The position numbers and the translations under genes are program-made. A DNA stretch of 64,000 bases, from positions 14,012,001 through 14,076,000 of the forward strand of contig JAYKYS010000007.1 of assembly GCA_036924285.1 (NCBI GenBank), read 5' to 3'. This DNA comes from Asterella californica (Eukaryota; Streptophyta; Marchantiopsida; Marchantiales; Aytoniaceae). How positions within the stretch are numbered: the first letter of the stretch is position 1; each line of letters begins with the position of its first letter. The notes under the pieces were generated by a model that was not told the origin of the DNA, did no database searches, and was given only the letters and a program-made list of their open reading frames with translations. This document shows positions 46,512 to 57,419 of the stretch, piece after piece.

Positions 46512-47735
46512 TGTAGTGACGCAAGATTTCTCCTTTTGCCCATTTAGTATAAAAGATATCGTTCCCACAAAGGATTTGCACAAGTAACACGGTTCTAAGC
46601 TCTAAGATTCGTTCAAACACACAAACACACGGGTTTTACCTAGAAATCTCGTCTTCTCACAAAACCACACGACTTTCAGACCCTTCAGAAGGTGCTCTGG
46701 ACCTAAACAAACAACTACTACCTAAAATATCACACAGTTATCTACAGAGAAGCTCGAGAAGACGCTTCATGCTTCCAGGTCACTTCTTCCGGTCTTCTCA
46801 ACATGGTCTTCCCGAAGCAATTCTCGGCTTCTGGGGGTTCAACTTGGCTTCTCACACCTCCAGAAGATTGCTCCTGCTTCGTAGAAGTCGAACTAGCAAC
46901 GTCTGTCACACATTGTTCTTCCAAGTCCCAACGGGTTAGATCATTCACAGGGTGTATGCCCTTGTAGCCTTCCCAGGCTTCTGTCTACGGAAACGGTCTT
47001 CCTGCAGCACTACAACAACATTCATCTTCACGAAAGCTCAATAGAAGTCTAGGAAGCTCACTAGAAGAAGGTAGGAAGATGGGAAGATGAGGGAAGATGG
47101 AGAAGAAGGGAAAATCCAAACAAGAGAAAACAAGATAAGAATGAGAAATTAAGACTCCGACAGGCTTCTAGTCCGGATCTTGACTAACAAGCCATCCGTG
47201 CTTGTAATAGTTTGGGGAGGAAGACCACAAACTCTCGTATAGTTACACAGTCTTCTTACTTGAGGATGTCGTCTTCTGCTGTGAGAAGAAGTCTTCTTCC
47301 TTCTTCTCTCGCTGCTCCGACTACTCTGTCTTCTGGGATCACTTACCCATAGGACCGTCCGTACGTGGATCCGAAGTGCTCCACTGGATGAGCCAAGCTG
47401 CGAATCTGCACAACTGCTGACAATCATCGCCACTCAAGAAGAATGCTTCCCATGCACAATTGGGAGGGAATTTGAGGAAACCCACTGCCCAGAAGACACA
47501 GACAAAGCTTCTGCACTCAAATCTGAAATCAATTCCTCGAGAAGAAGGCACATTGATGTCGGGAAGCTCACTCTCTCTACTTCTTGCTCTTACTCCTCGA
47601 CACACCAGTTTAGACAGCAGGACTACACGAAGATGCCGCTCCCTGCCCCTAAACTGTCCACTATCTCTATCTACATCTTCGAACCACTGTTGACAACGAG
47701 AGAATGCATACCCCTTTCCTGTGTTACAGGGTTAC
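46512..47735 (-). repeat. giant-LTR family, copy B: R1 end
   Basis: The plus strand starts TGTAGTGACGCAAG. The reverse complement aligns with 54170-55350 throughout (GGGAACGATATCTT, GGTCTGGAAGTCGTGTGG, GGGCATACACCCTGTG, GATGGCTTGTTAGTCA, GGACGGTCCTATGG, CAATTGTGCATGGGAAG, GTGTGTCGAGGAGTAAG). It ends near 47735, where the ORF fragment of copy D begins in opposite orientation, so the two copies meet head to head. Confidence 0.8.
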
Positions 47736-47817
47736 ATGCGAGGAAGCGAATTACAGACGAGGAAGCAAATTGCAACCAAGAATCTGTCTTCGTCGAAGCC
47801 TGTTGCAACGATCCTAG

Positions 47818-48567
47818 ATACATGCGAGGGTGCAGACATCTAAGCCACCGAGGCTCCGAAAACTAGAAGTCAATCGAACGGCTCTTCGCCACTATGAGAA
47901 GGAGCTCGAGGAGATGGGCTTAGCATTCCTCCTTCTTCCTTGGTGGGGGATGGTCTCCTCGAAGTTGGTGCATGAATTGAAGATCCGTAGAGAGCATCTG
48001 GCGAATGAGTCGTATGGGCGGCCTTGCAACTGGACCGAAGCGCACTGGTCCTTCGTCTTGGGGATCGACAATGCAGGCAAGGAGGGCGATCTTCTCTTCG
48101 ACAGTGTTTCAGCTGCAGCATCGCTCAAAGCAGTGAAGAACTTCCCCAAACTCTTCAAGGAATTGCCGCAAGAGAGGAACGGTTACAGAATGAGTGATTA
48201 CTATAATCCGAAGAAGAGGGAGGTTGCTGATGCGATCATGACGATCTTCCGGTCAAGAAGAACGACTTATATGTCGAATTGGCAGATCAATTTCATCGAG
48301 CAGCTCTTCACCGGGAAAAGAGCTCATTGGACGAAGATCTTTCATCTTCATGTGTAGAAGCTCTAGAAGGAAGAAGACATGGTCTACATCGGAGCATTTA
48401 TCTCGGTGTTCTACATGGGGATGAGAATGCTATCGGCCGAAGACCAGAAGAGATTAGGCTTCACCGCAACAGTTGAAGAAGACGAGTTCGAGGTGGTACC
48501 GACCTCCAGTCAGAGATGTACAACTCGAGAAGTAATCGCCGAGGAAGCAGCGACCGCAGCCTTCTAA
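47818..48567 (+). pseudogene. LTR-borne ORF, N-terminal half (copy D)
   Basis: The frame opens after a TAG at 47815 and stays open to 48354, then has TAGs at 48355 and 48367 (both possible former CAG/AAG or GAG) and continues to TAA at 48567. LRKLEVNRTALRHYEKELEE, FLLLPWWG, WTEAHWSFVLG and HWTKIFHLHV give the most complete view of the N-terminal domain, about 180 residues. It then aligns with copy B (YIGAFISVFYMG against YLGTPAGG...FFCYLY). The layout (hydrophobic helices with conserved Trp, then a linker and, in copy B, a coiled coil) resembles plant transposon-associated proteins beside gypsy elements; I rate that assignment as tentative. No catalytic motif is visible. Confidence 0.6.
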
Positions 48568-48574
48568 CAGCGCC

Positions 48575-48960
48575 CATCTCTCTCTGGTTGTAATTGAGGA
48601 TTGGAGGGGAACTCCCCCTGCGCCTCAAGGTGGATGCATAAGTAGGATCACAGTGCAGATTTTTGAGACACATATGTCTCACTGTGAGTAGGGACATTTT
48701 ACGCACAGTGCACACTACACCCGATGTTAGAGACATACGAATAGATTGGGATTACACCGGAAGGGTCTGCATGCTCGACGCCAGCAGTGGTTTGAAGATG
48801 TAGATGGAGATAGTGGACAGTTTAGGAGCAGAGAACGGCATCCTCGTGCAGTCCTGTTGGCTAGACTGGTGTGTCGAGAAGTAGGAGCAGAAAGTAGAGG
48901 GAGTGAGCTTCCTAGTTTACTTTTGCTGATTGGGTATTTGCAGCTCCCGGCACTATACTA
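48575..48960 (+). repeat. giant-LTR family, copy D: start of R1
   Basis: It matches 53975-54320: TTGAGGATTGGA, GCGCCTCAAGGT, AGAGACATACGAATAGATT, GGGTCTGCAT, GAAGATGTAGAT and GTGTGTCGAGAAGTAGGAGC. It follows the ORF end as in copy C and breaks off near 48960. Confidence 0.75.
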
Positions 48961-49129
48961 AGGATGCAAGGGGCCTGCTTCCTCATTATCTGAGAAAACT
49001 TGTACATACAACGACTGACGTAAGGGGGGCAACTTAAGGAGTTAGCTTGTTTTTGCGATCTGTCGATGGACGGTTTGGAGAATTGAGAAGTCCAATGCAT
49101 GCACACGAGGTGTCATTGGGTTCAAATCT

Positions 49130-49970
49130 GTGCAGGCTACGTGTTGGTTAAGATGGTTCGTGAAGAGAAAGATGGGAGACTGTGTTCTGAGGAAAATTGA
49201 GACACAGGAGAGTTTTTTGGAGACTTCAGTGATCTGTGAAGGAGAGTTGGACCGTTCGTGTCGTTCCGGAGTCCAAACTTGCTGTCTTTGGATCCATCGA
49301 GATCAGAACGTCGAGTTCTTCAAGAAATTGAAGACGATATGAAGTTTCATCGGATGATTTGAGAGTTCTAGGTGAAATTGGCTCGTAAGGAAGCGCTTAT
49401 GTCAGTTTTTCACTGCCTGCAATTTGAGATTGGGTTGTTCTTCGCGATCGGTGAGCCAAGCTCTTCATTCTTGATGCTTATGCGATCACGGAGTCTTCAC
49501 TTACACAGAAGAGAAGACCGTGTGTGGATTGGATTATTGGTTTGGGTGTGGTAAGCAAGTTTGAGCCGCAGGAAGTCGATTTATGTCAGTTTTTTGCATC
49601 ATGCGATCAAATTGCGTGGTTTTGTGATCGGAACTCCAAACGGCTTGTTTGGAGTCTCATTGGGTTCAGGGTAGCTAGATTTATCTACTAGAGAAGACGG
49701 ATATCAGATCAGACGATCCGTTTGGACGATGTGTGTGATTTTAAGCCTCAGGAAGAGATTTTGAAAGGTTCGGTCACCTGCGGCCGAAAATCGGAGATAT
49801 CTTAGCTGTTGGAGTCGGATCTGAAGGTTTTCTGGGCCAATGGATTCAGGGAAGAAGACCCAGCCGACATCTTAAGATCGTTTAGCGAAAGGAGGAAGTT
49901 TTCAGATAGACTTTTTTGGAAATCAGCGATAGTTTCTGGAAGAGTCTATCTAGTCAGGTTGGCAGAGAAA
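49130..49970 (+). repeat. repeat T, second copy
   Basis: Inverted copy of 13380-14200, more than 35 kb away. Agreement is high up to about 49870 and patchy to 49970. Frames (70 codons at 49130; 60 at 49372) remain open in both copies but lack start conservation. 48961-49129 between copy D and T contains nothing recognisable. Confidence 0.65.
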
Positions 49971-50993
49971 AACTAAGTGGGTGCCTCTAACCTCTATCTC
50001 TAGGTCATGTATACCACACATACTATAGAATGCTCTCGTACTTGTCACTTTTTGTGCCACGGATTGAGAATTGATTGTTCTTTTGCACTTCGTCCATCTC
50101 GCTTGTAGATGCATCTGTATTCGTTTGCACATTGCTACTTGAATTCTATCTCTAAATGTGTGTTCCTCGCTGAACACATATCCGTTACTACAGGGATAGA
50201 ATCACTTAGGAGTGTTTGGACCGTTGTGGATCATCAATTCTTAATTTTCGAGAAGCCTTTGTATATGAATCTCTTGGTCGAGCTCCATGTCTTTGCCAAG
50301 GTGTAGCAGACCCAGAACAAGTGAAGTAAATCTTCCACTCTGTTCGTATCGCATATTGTGCACCATTTTTCTAGAGCATTATGTGGTAGCTGTGAGAATC
50401 ACCAATGTTGCATTGCTATAGCATTGAAGAGGATTGACCACAGTAGAGACGATTCTTGTGAGACCATCCAAATTGTCCAGATTCTCTTCTAAATTGTTGA
50501 ATCATTGCTTTGCCAGAGGGTATCGTGGACCATTTTTGAATGCGATGGTGCATACCTATCTTGTTCCTTTTGAGGAGACGTTTGAAGGATCGCATATCAA
50601 ACCACTTGAGGAACAATTTTTTGGTAATTTTGAAAAAGTTTGAGTTTTTGATATTCTTTAGATATCTATTTAAGGTTTGCGGTGGAGAAATTCCTCCCTT
50701 AAAGATAAAAATCTTTCACTCTTCATCTGTAAATTACAAATAAGGAAGTCTTTATCTCTATACGGGTGGAGATTCTCTAACAAAAAGATTATGTTATTCC
50801 CTAATCAAAGATCAGTTGACACGTGGTGCGAAAAGTGAAACAACTTGCTTTATCTATTCGTATCCAAACTTGATGAGAAAAGACGACTATGCTATGCATT
50901 TACATCTATAGCAACCGTCAATTCTACACGATACAGAGAAAGTCAGAGAAACCGATGACAATAATCGCATTCTAGCCATAGCGGAGAGAAACT
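49971..50993. other. unassigned DNA before the solo LTR
   Basis: No frame exceeds 75 codons and no motif is recognised. It ends with AAACT at 50989-50993, the left target copy of the apparent solo LTR. Confidence 0.4.
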
Positions 50994-52052
50994 TGTGGTG
51001 CCCATAATTTATAGGAATTATGATTTTTTGAAATTTTTGAAGTTAATAACATGTCTGATTAATTGAGATAACCTTGTTACTTAAGATTATACCTTGCTTA
51101 GAGGAAAGATGATCTTAAGGTCTTTTTATAAGGAGAAGTCGACTTCTTCGGAAGAAGGAAGACGGACATCTTCCGGAAAGACGTCTTCTCGATTATGTCT
51201 TCCAGAAGGCAGAAGACGGAAGACGGGTGTCTTCCAGAAGACAGCAACCACGACTGCAAGGGTACCAACCACGCACCACCTAGGAGAGGGGTAGGTGTAC
51301 CTACCAGGTAGCCACCATGGTAGTAGGTAGGTCAAGGAAGTCGAACCCCTAATCACGCAGGGAAGATACGAGAGAAGGCACATTAGCACGAAATCAGCTG
51401 ACTGCTTCCCGCACCAAAGACCCACCGCGCTTTGAAGGTCGATTGCAATCGGAGTATCGAATTGAGTGGTAGAAGCAAGGAGAGTGAAATTGTGAACACA
51501 AGATCAAATTGAGGGCAGAGAAGGAGCGAGATCGATTCTCTTAAGCTGGAAGCACAATCAAGCTGAGAGAAACCCTGCAGATTTCAGGAAGCAGACATTG
51601 AGGGTCGATTAGAGAGGTTCGAAGGTAGAGCAAGGTCGATTATAGCAGCCGAGGGGCGTAGCTCAAAATTGACGACAGTAGCAGGATCGTGAGATCACAT
51701 TGGAGCTAGGATTGACGAGCGGAAGCGCGCAGAAGACTGAAGGCGCACCAGAAGCAGCCAGAAGCTGTACTGAAGTTCTTCTCGTGTTCTTTCTCCTTCC
51801 CACCGCTTCTCACCTCTGATTTGATGTTCCTCGCGCTTCCCTACTCATTTGCAAAGAGCCCATCGATCGATTTCCTACCATGAACTTTTCTCTACGAAAA
51901 TTGGGCACGGAAGCGCTGTCCAATTTTTAACAACCATCTTCCCACTTCTATCCAAGTTGGAATCGAGCTTCCCTATCTCTCATTCTTAAATTCGATCACT
52001 TGACTATCAATTTCCCTATCTTACCACACCTTTGTTCCCGAACCCATGGACA

Positions 52053-52115
52053 GAAGACGCTTCTGAAGATCTAAACATCTTCGGAAGACGCTTCTGAATG
52101 TCTTCGGAAGACGGC
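52053..52115. repeat. 31-bp GAAGACGCTTCTGA tandem within the solo LTR
   Basis: GAAGACGCTTCTGA occurs at 52053 and 52084, with a further GAAGACGG at 52107. The spacers contain GTCTTC or ATCTTC, so each unit can fold on its neighbour. The tandem at 41691-41760 is its reverse-complement counterpart in copy B; copy A has only one degenerate unit near 11955. Confidence 0.75.
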
Positions 52116-52979
52116 TGTGTTCAATTCGTATCGAGATTGGATTGGATTGATTTTGTGTTGAGAGAATCTTGGTACGAGAGGCTTGGTGAGTGACTTGGTG
52201 AGTTGATTGTTGTTTCGAGAAGCTAGAAGTTGGGAACCAGACGTGTGCCTCCCGATCTTCAGAGCGTCTCAAATCCACATCTTCTTAGAGAGACTAGAAG
52301 ATTGGAAAGGCTGGCAGAATGCTTGAGAAGACGTGAGGGTCCTTTACGAGTCTCTTCTATCCGACCCATAGCAGCCTATTCCTTCTTCTTCCGAACTTAG
52401 AAGAGAGTTGTGAGAAGTCTTGCTGGTAGAATCTGGAGAGAATGGTCGAGGGTCATGTCTTCTCGTCATGCAGCAAGCTTCTTCTGAGCATGTATGAGAG
52501 ATAAGGATTCGGAAGAATAGAGTATCAAGTTCCGTGTCTGTTGTGAGGTTAGATTGCGTGTCGGAAGACGAAGACATGTGAGACCAGTGATGAGAAGCCT
52601 GACTCCGGGAAGTCTTCCGAGTATGTCAGTTAATCGGAACCTGTCCTAGGGGTCTTCTTGGAGGTCACTGTCGCAGCAGGAGCACGCGACCATCTTCTGA
52701 ACTTTTCGTACACTCTTCTTCTCACATATCTTGTATCTTCTGTTAGGAAGTAGGATGAAATGCAAGGTGGGTTATCTTCTTAGGAATCCATGCGATGCCT
52801 TGCTTAGTTAGGATTGTTTAGATATAGCTCGGAAGACGAGAGCTACTTAGGAAGCACTGTTAGAATCCCGGAAGACGGAATAGCTATCTTCTGGAAGACT
52901 AGATTCGTCTTCTGAGAGTGGAAGCTAGACTATGAAGATTGTGGTACAACAAGGTGCAGGAATGACTGCTTGGAGGTCT

Positions 52980-53860
52980 TTATTGACATCCTCAAAGTGG
53001 GATGGTGGTAGTCTTGCCATATCGTTTTGTTGTTATTCTCCCGTAGATAGAATCTAGAGCGCTCAGCTTTAGGTGGGAAGTGCTAGCCGGACGTGGAGAG
53101 TTTATAATGGTCAAGAAGTTTATCTCAGATTGACAATCAGAGGAGGATAAGACAATTCGTATCTCTTGTGGTGAATGCTCATCCACCTATTGCAAAAGAA
53201 GTTCCTACCATAGAGGAGTTGAAAGCTCAATTAGAGTTCTTACAGCTGGAGGCTTCGCAAGTTCACGATCAATACGACAGCTCAAGGATTCGATTTATGC
53301 GTCTTGCACAAAAAGCTGAACAATTGCAGCAGCGTGCTGTTGTGGAACTAAAACTGGGTAACGAGAGAAATGCATAGCAGGTTCTCATGGAAGAGAAGAA
53401 CGTCTTGAGCGTGGTAGAGCACAGCAAGCGACGATCTCAACTTTATGAATTGCTCTCCTCTAAAGCTCAGTGAGGCTATAGTGGAGAACGGGTCACAACT
53501 TATGGCTGTCTTGACCTCAACACCGGTTAAGGTGATAGGGAGTGAAGATCCTGTAGTGAGGATAATTTCTCCCAGAGAAGGTGATGCAACTCTCTGACGC
53601 AGATCTAGAGGATAAAATTGAGACAAGCTGTAAGGTTGAAGAGGACGGCATTCGTGGTACCAGAGTTACGAGGATGGATATTCTTGATCTCGATGAAGAG
53701 GTACCAACAGGACTTCTCATTTTCTCAGAAGTTGATTTATAGATCAGGAGGAGATCACACCCAACGAATTAGAATAAGCAGCAAGTTAAGAAGACAGTTG
53801 ACTTGCTAATTTTGGTAGGAGGCGAAATTTGTTATCTTGGGAAGTGACCGTTTTCTTTGT
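52980..53860 (+). pseudogene. LTR-borne ORF, degraded coiled-coil part (copy C)
   Basis: The best frame (53168-53377, 69 codons, then TAG and about 30 more open codons) reads VPTIEELKAQLEFLQLEASQ, AEQLQQRAVVELKLG and so on, a heptad-type coiled coil as in copy B near 15100-15300. After the stop the 3' flank (CATGTGGCAGAATAAGCAGCGCATGAGTAG, near 53880) matches the 3' flank of the copy B frame (near 14270), proving common origin although the ORFs have diverged. The N-terminal domain is not recognisable here. Confidence 0.55.
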
Positions 53861-55638
53861 AAATTTAGATAACTGTCCATGTGGCAGAATAAGCAGCGCA
53901 TGAGTAGAAAGTAAGTTTCTAAACCAAGGCAGGGAGCCGACTGCATGTGAGGTGGTGGCCTTCTGACAATCTCTCATCTCCCTGATTGCAAGTTGAGGAT
54001 TGGAAGGGATCTCTCATGCGCCTCAAGGTAGTAGTATACGTTAGGATACAGAGTAGGATTTCGTACACACTTGTGACACACTGGTGAGACACATGTGAGA
54101 GACATTGTACACACATTACGTCCAATACTAGAGACATACGAATAGATTTGGATTACAACGGAGGGGTCTGCATTCTCGCTTCCAGCAGTGGATTGAAGAT
54201 GTAGATAGAGATAATGGACAACCTAGAGCAGGGAACGGCATCATCGTGCAGTCTTGTTTCTAAGCTGGTGTGTCGAGGAGTAGGAGCAGGAAGTAGAGAG
54301 AGTGAGCTTCCCAACACCAATGTACCTTCTTCTCGAGGAATGGATTTTGGATTTGAGTGCAGAAGCTTTGTCTATGTCTTCTGGACAATGGGTTTCCTCG
54401 AATTCACACCCAATTGTGCATGAGAAGGCTTCTCCTTGAGTGGCGGTGATTGTTAGAAGCTGTGCAGAGTCAAAGCTTGTCTCATCCAGTGGAGCACTTA
54501 GGATCCACGTACGGACGGTCCTATGGATAAGCGATCCCAGAAGATGGAGTAGTCGGAGCAACGACAGAAGAAGAAAGAAGTCTTTTTTCCACATAAGAAG
54601 ACGACATCCTCGAGTAGAAGACTGTGTAACTGTAAGCGAATTTGTAGTCTTCTTCTCCAAATTACTACAAGTAGAGATGGCTTGTTAGTCAGGATACGGA
54701 CTAGAAGTCTGTCGGAGTCTTAATTTCTCATTTTCATCTTGTTTTCTCTTGTTTGGATTTTCTCTTCTTCCTCATCTTCTCTCATTTTCCCATCTTCTTA
54801 TCTTCTTCTAGTGAGCTTCCGAGACTTCTATTGAGCTTCCGTGAAGGTGAGTGCTGCAGGAAGATTGTTTCTGTAGGCAGAAGCTTGGGAAGGCTACAGG
54901 GGGCTTACACCCTGTGATTGATCTAACCCCGTTGGGAATTGGAAGAGCAATGTGTGATAGACAGTGATAATTTGATGGCTACGAAGTAGGAGCAGTCTTC
55001 TGGAGGTGTGAGAAGTCGAGTTGAACCCTCAGAAGCCGAGAATTGCTTCGGGAAGACTGTCGTGAGAAGACTAAAAGCCGTGACTTGGAAGTAGAAAATG
55101 TCTTCCCGAGCTTCCCAGTACATATCTGTGTGATATTTTAGGTGGTAATTGTTTGTTTGGATCCAGGGCACCTCTTGAAGGGTCTGGAAGTCGTGTGGTT
55201 TTGTGAGAAGATGAGATTTATAGGTAAAACTCGTGTGTTTATGTGTTTGAACAGATCTTAAAATTAGAGCAGCGATACTTGTGCAAATCCTCTATGAGAA
55301 CGATATCTTGTATACTAAATGAGCAAAAGGAGCAATACTGCGACACTACAAAAGTCTTTCATTTTCTTATATATCGTGAAACATGAATCTCATGCAATGT
55401 CTGCAGAAATTTTACAATACTTGAAAATATTTTCCTAGGATTTCAGTCTGGCAGGATGATACCCAGTGTAGAAGAATGGGTTATGTACGACTGGCTGCTG
55501 GTTTGGTGTCTTTAGTAAACGTACCAAAACATTAATAATTGGAACAACGTGTGAGTTCCCATGCAGACTTCAGACTGAGAATTGATTGCACAAGAAGTCT
55601 GAACCACAATGAAATCAGCACAATAAGTGCTCATATAT

Positions 55639-55990
55639 GATCAATACAGATTGACAATGTGGTGAGTTCGAACCCATCTTGACTTTAAAAGAGTACTTTT
55701 TTGAAACAAAATGAGAATCAGAACAAGAGGGAAGTTAAGATCAATTTGTGAATCAATAAATGATAAATGATAAATGATAAATGACATTACCTGTCCCTTG
55801 GGATCTTCGAGGACCATGTGACTGTCCTCATGAGTCCATCACAGCGGGACTCGGACCAGAAGCTTCATTAACAGTTTGCAGCAGCATGCATCTCCAACCG
55901 TACCCACAAATGATTGAACCCACGACCTTTCTCTTCGAGGACTGTAGGCTAAACCACTTGGGACACCGATCTTCGGTTAGCACCAGTACT
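55639..55990. repeat. tRNA-like (SINE-like) promoter boxes
   Basis: GGTGAGTTCGAACCC at about 55660-55674 on the plus strand is a good match to a pol III B box. On the minus strand CCAAGTGGTTTAGCC (about 55948-55962) followed by GGTCGTGGGTTCAATC (about 55912-55927) gives an A-box-like and B-box-like pair at about tRNA spacing. Neither region folds as a functional tRNA with complete acceptor and anticodon arms. They may be tRNA-derived SINE heads or decayed tRNA genes; no A-rich tail or target duplication is evident. Confidence 0.35.
55756..55783. repeat. tandem repeat (ATAAATG)4
   Basis: Four perfect copies of the 7-mer ATAAATG lie directly left of a CATTACCTGTCCC sequence. Confidence 0.9.
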
Positions 55991-56190
55991 AAATTTCAAG
56001 GAGATTGCAGATCCTGTCTAGTTAAGAAAGTGGTTAAGAGAAATGAGGCGGGGTTACAAGAAGAACTCGAGAAATGTACCAAAGAATGATAATGTCAATT
56101 GTGTATTTTGATAACTGATCTACGTATTGATCTATCATTGTTAACTGATATTCTACTTACTTAATACTACAATCTGTATACGTAACCATC

Positions 56191-56751
56191 TTAATTGCAA
56201 TATTTAACGAGATGATCGATATAAACACATACAACACATCTTGCTTGTTCTTCGTATATTTTCTTCTCAACATATATTAGAAGAGATAGGAGGTGTAGAA
56301 AAATTATTCCTTGTCCCATATCAAGGAAGATTCCTTTCACAGCAAGCCATATAGATTCAATTGTGTTCTTGTAGACACCTGTATCAGGATCTTTAAAGAA
56401 CTTGGAATGATTCACGGTGGGCATGTCCCACCGGAGTTGTCGTAAATACTATGTATCGTATGCTTTCCAGCAATCACTGTAGATTACACTTTCTTGTTCA
56501 ACATATTGATAAAGAAGATAAGTCAAAGTTTCTTTGCTCCAATCAAAGACACAAACCAAGAACATATTATCGCTGTTCCATTCAATCTCTCCAGAAACCC
56601 ACTGACCCTCTGCTTTCTTCCCTCTTTGATACTTGCGCTTCTCAAATTTTGACTCATCTATCTCGATTATTTTCCCAGGCCCCGATCCTGATGGTCTCTG
56701 ATCGGCAAAAATTGAACCAGTCAGTTGCCGTGTGATCTGACAATCCACCAC
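56191..56751 (-). pseudogene. IS1595/Merlin-type DDE transposase fragment
   Basis: On the minus strand the frame from 56751 reads GPGKIIEIDESKFEKRKYQR, GQWVSGEIEWNSDNMFLVCV, then ESVIYSDCWKAYD. After a stop at 56449 it continues DMPTVNHSKFFKDPDTG and NTIESIWLAVKG. This is the ISXO2-like/IS1595 transposase core found in bacterial IS elements and in eukaryotic Merlin transposons: catalytic Asp in EIDES, Asp in YSDCWKAYD and Glu in NTIES are all present. The upstream zinc-ribbon half is not clear; a frame near 56980-57060 with Cys residues may be its remnant. Terminal inverted repeats were not found. It is a fragment, probably old, since stops and a frame change follow position 56350. Confidence 0.8.
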
Positions 56752-56759
56752 CTCAATAT

Positions 56760-57419
56760 TTCACGTACTATTAGAGGAGTTTCCAGCACCAATGATGTAT
56801 TAACCATAGAACCTGCATAAAAAAAGTTTAGAATTCTCTAACCATGTGCCACTGTGCTACAAGGATAACAGTGCCACTAACATCCATCAATCTTCGCAGT
56901 ATGTAGTCTCTGTCTCATCTCCTTCTCGTATGTTGAACAAGAAGAGGAACTCGGCAATAGATCCAAATCTGTGCAAAAGAGTACAGCACTCTCTACCGAA
57001 GATGTCATTTTGAATAAAACACAGGTGTGCATTGGATGCTAAGTTTCAGTGCAGCATCTATCGAAAGCTTCTTGTGTGACGTTTTCGAAATCTTGGAGTC
57101 GATCCAATCTTCTACTTCTTTCCATTTAGTGTGATGGAGACAACCTGAATGGAGAATATCAAACTGAATAGAAAATATCTAAAGAACGTAACAAGAAACT
57201 AAGAAACTTGTTAAGATATGTTGAGACAAGACGAAAGAAGTATGAGCTATTGAACATAGATTTGTACTCAAACTCGATGCGTAGCGCGTGAGTCATGTTA
57301 ACGTCTATGGCGTCCTTACCGTTCCAATCAATTCAAATACACAGTACCTAGAGAAACTTTAACATGCACACACGTCTGGTTAGTACTTACACTACAGGAT
57401 CTTATTCTGCAGTTATCCT
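56760..57419. other. no supported gene; possible upstream part of the transposase
   Basis: A minus-strand frame starting near 57021 (MTSSVESAVLFCTDLDLLPS) could be a 5' exon of the transposase, but it is interrupted. It ends at ATCCT (57415-57419), the left target copy of the copia element. Confidence 0.3.

Larger units (their letters stand above)
50994..55350. mobile_element. copy C: apparent 4.36-kb solo LTR of the giant-LTR family
   Basis: It begins TGTGGTGCCCATAA and ends GCGACACTACA, so the ends are imperfect inverted repeats of the LTR type (TGTGGTG / TGTAGTG). Five bases on the left (AAACT) match four of five on the right (AAAGT, 55351-55355). Its two ends are exactly the termini that flank the internal segments in copies A (10325/11010) and B (46512/42793). 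Between R2 (50994-52930) and R1 (53975-55350) lies a degraded version of the LTR-borne ORF. A single LTR with target duplication is what unequal recombination between two LTRs leaves. 4.4 kb is very long for an LTR. An alternative is a separate DNA element with TG...CA ends. Confidence 0.72.

Noticed and set aside
47892..48158. Minus-strand frames of 83-88 codons
   Set aside because: Antisense to the LTR-borne ORF copy D, which has protein-level homologues at 12880 and 14358-32076.
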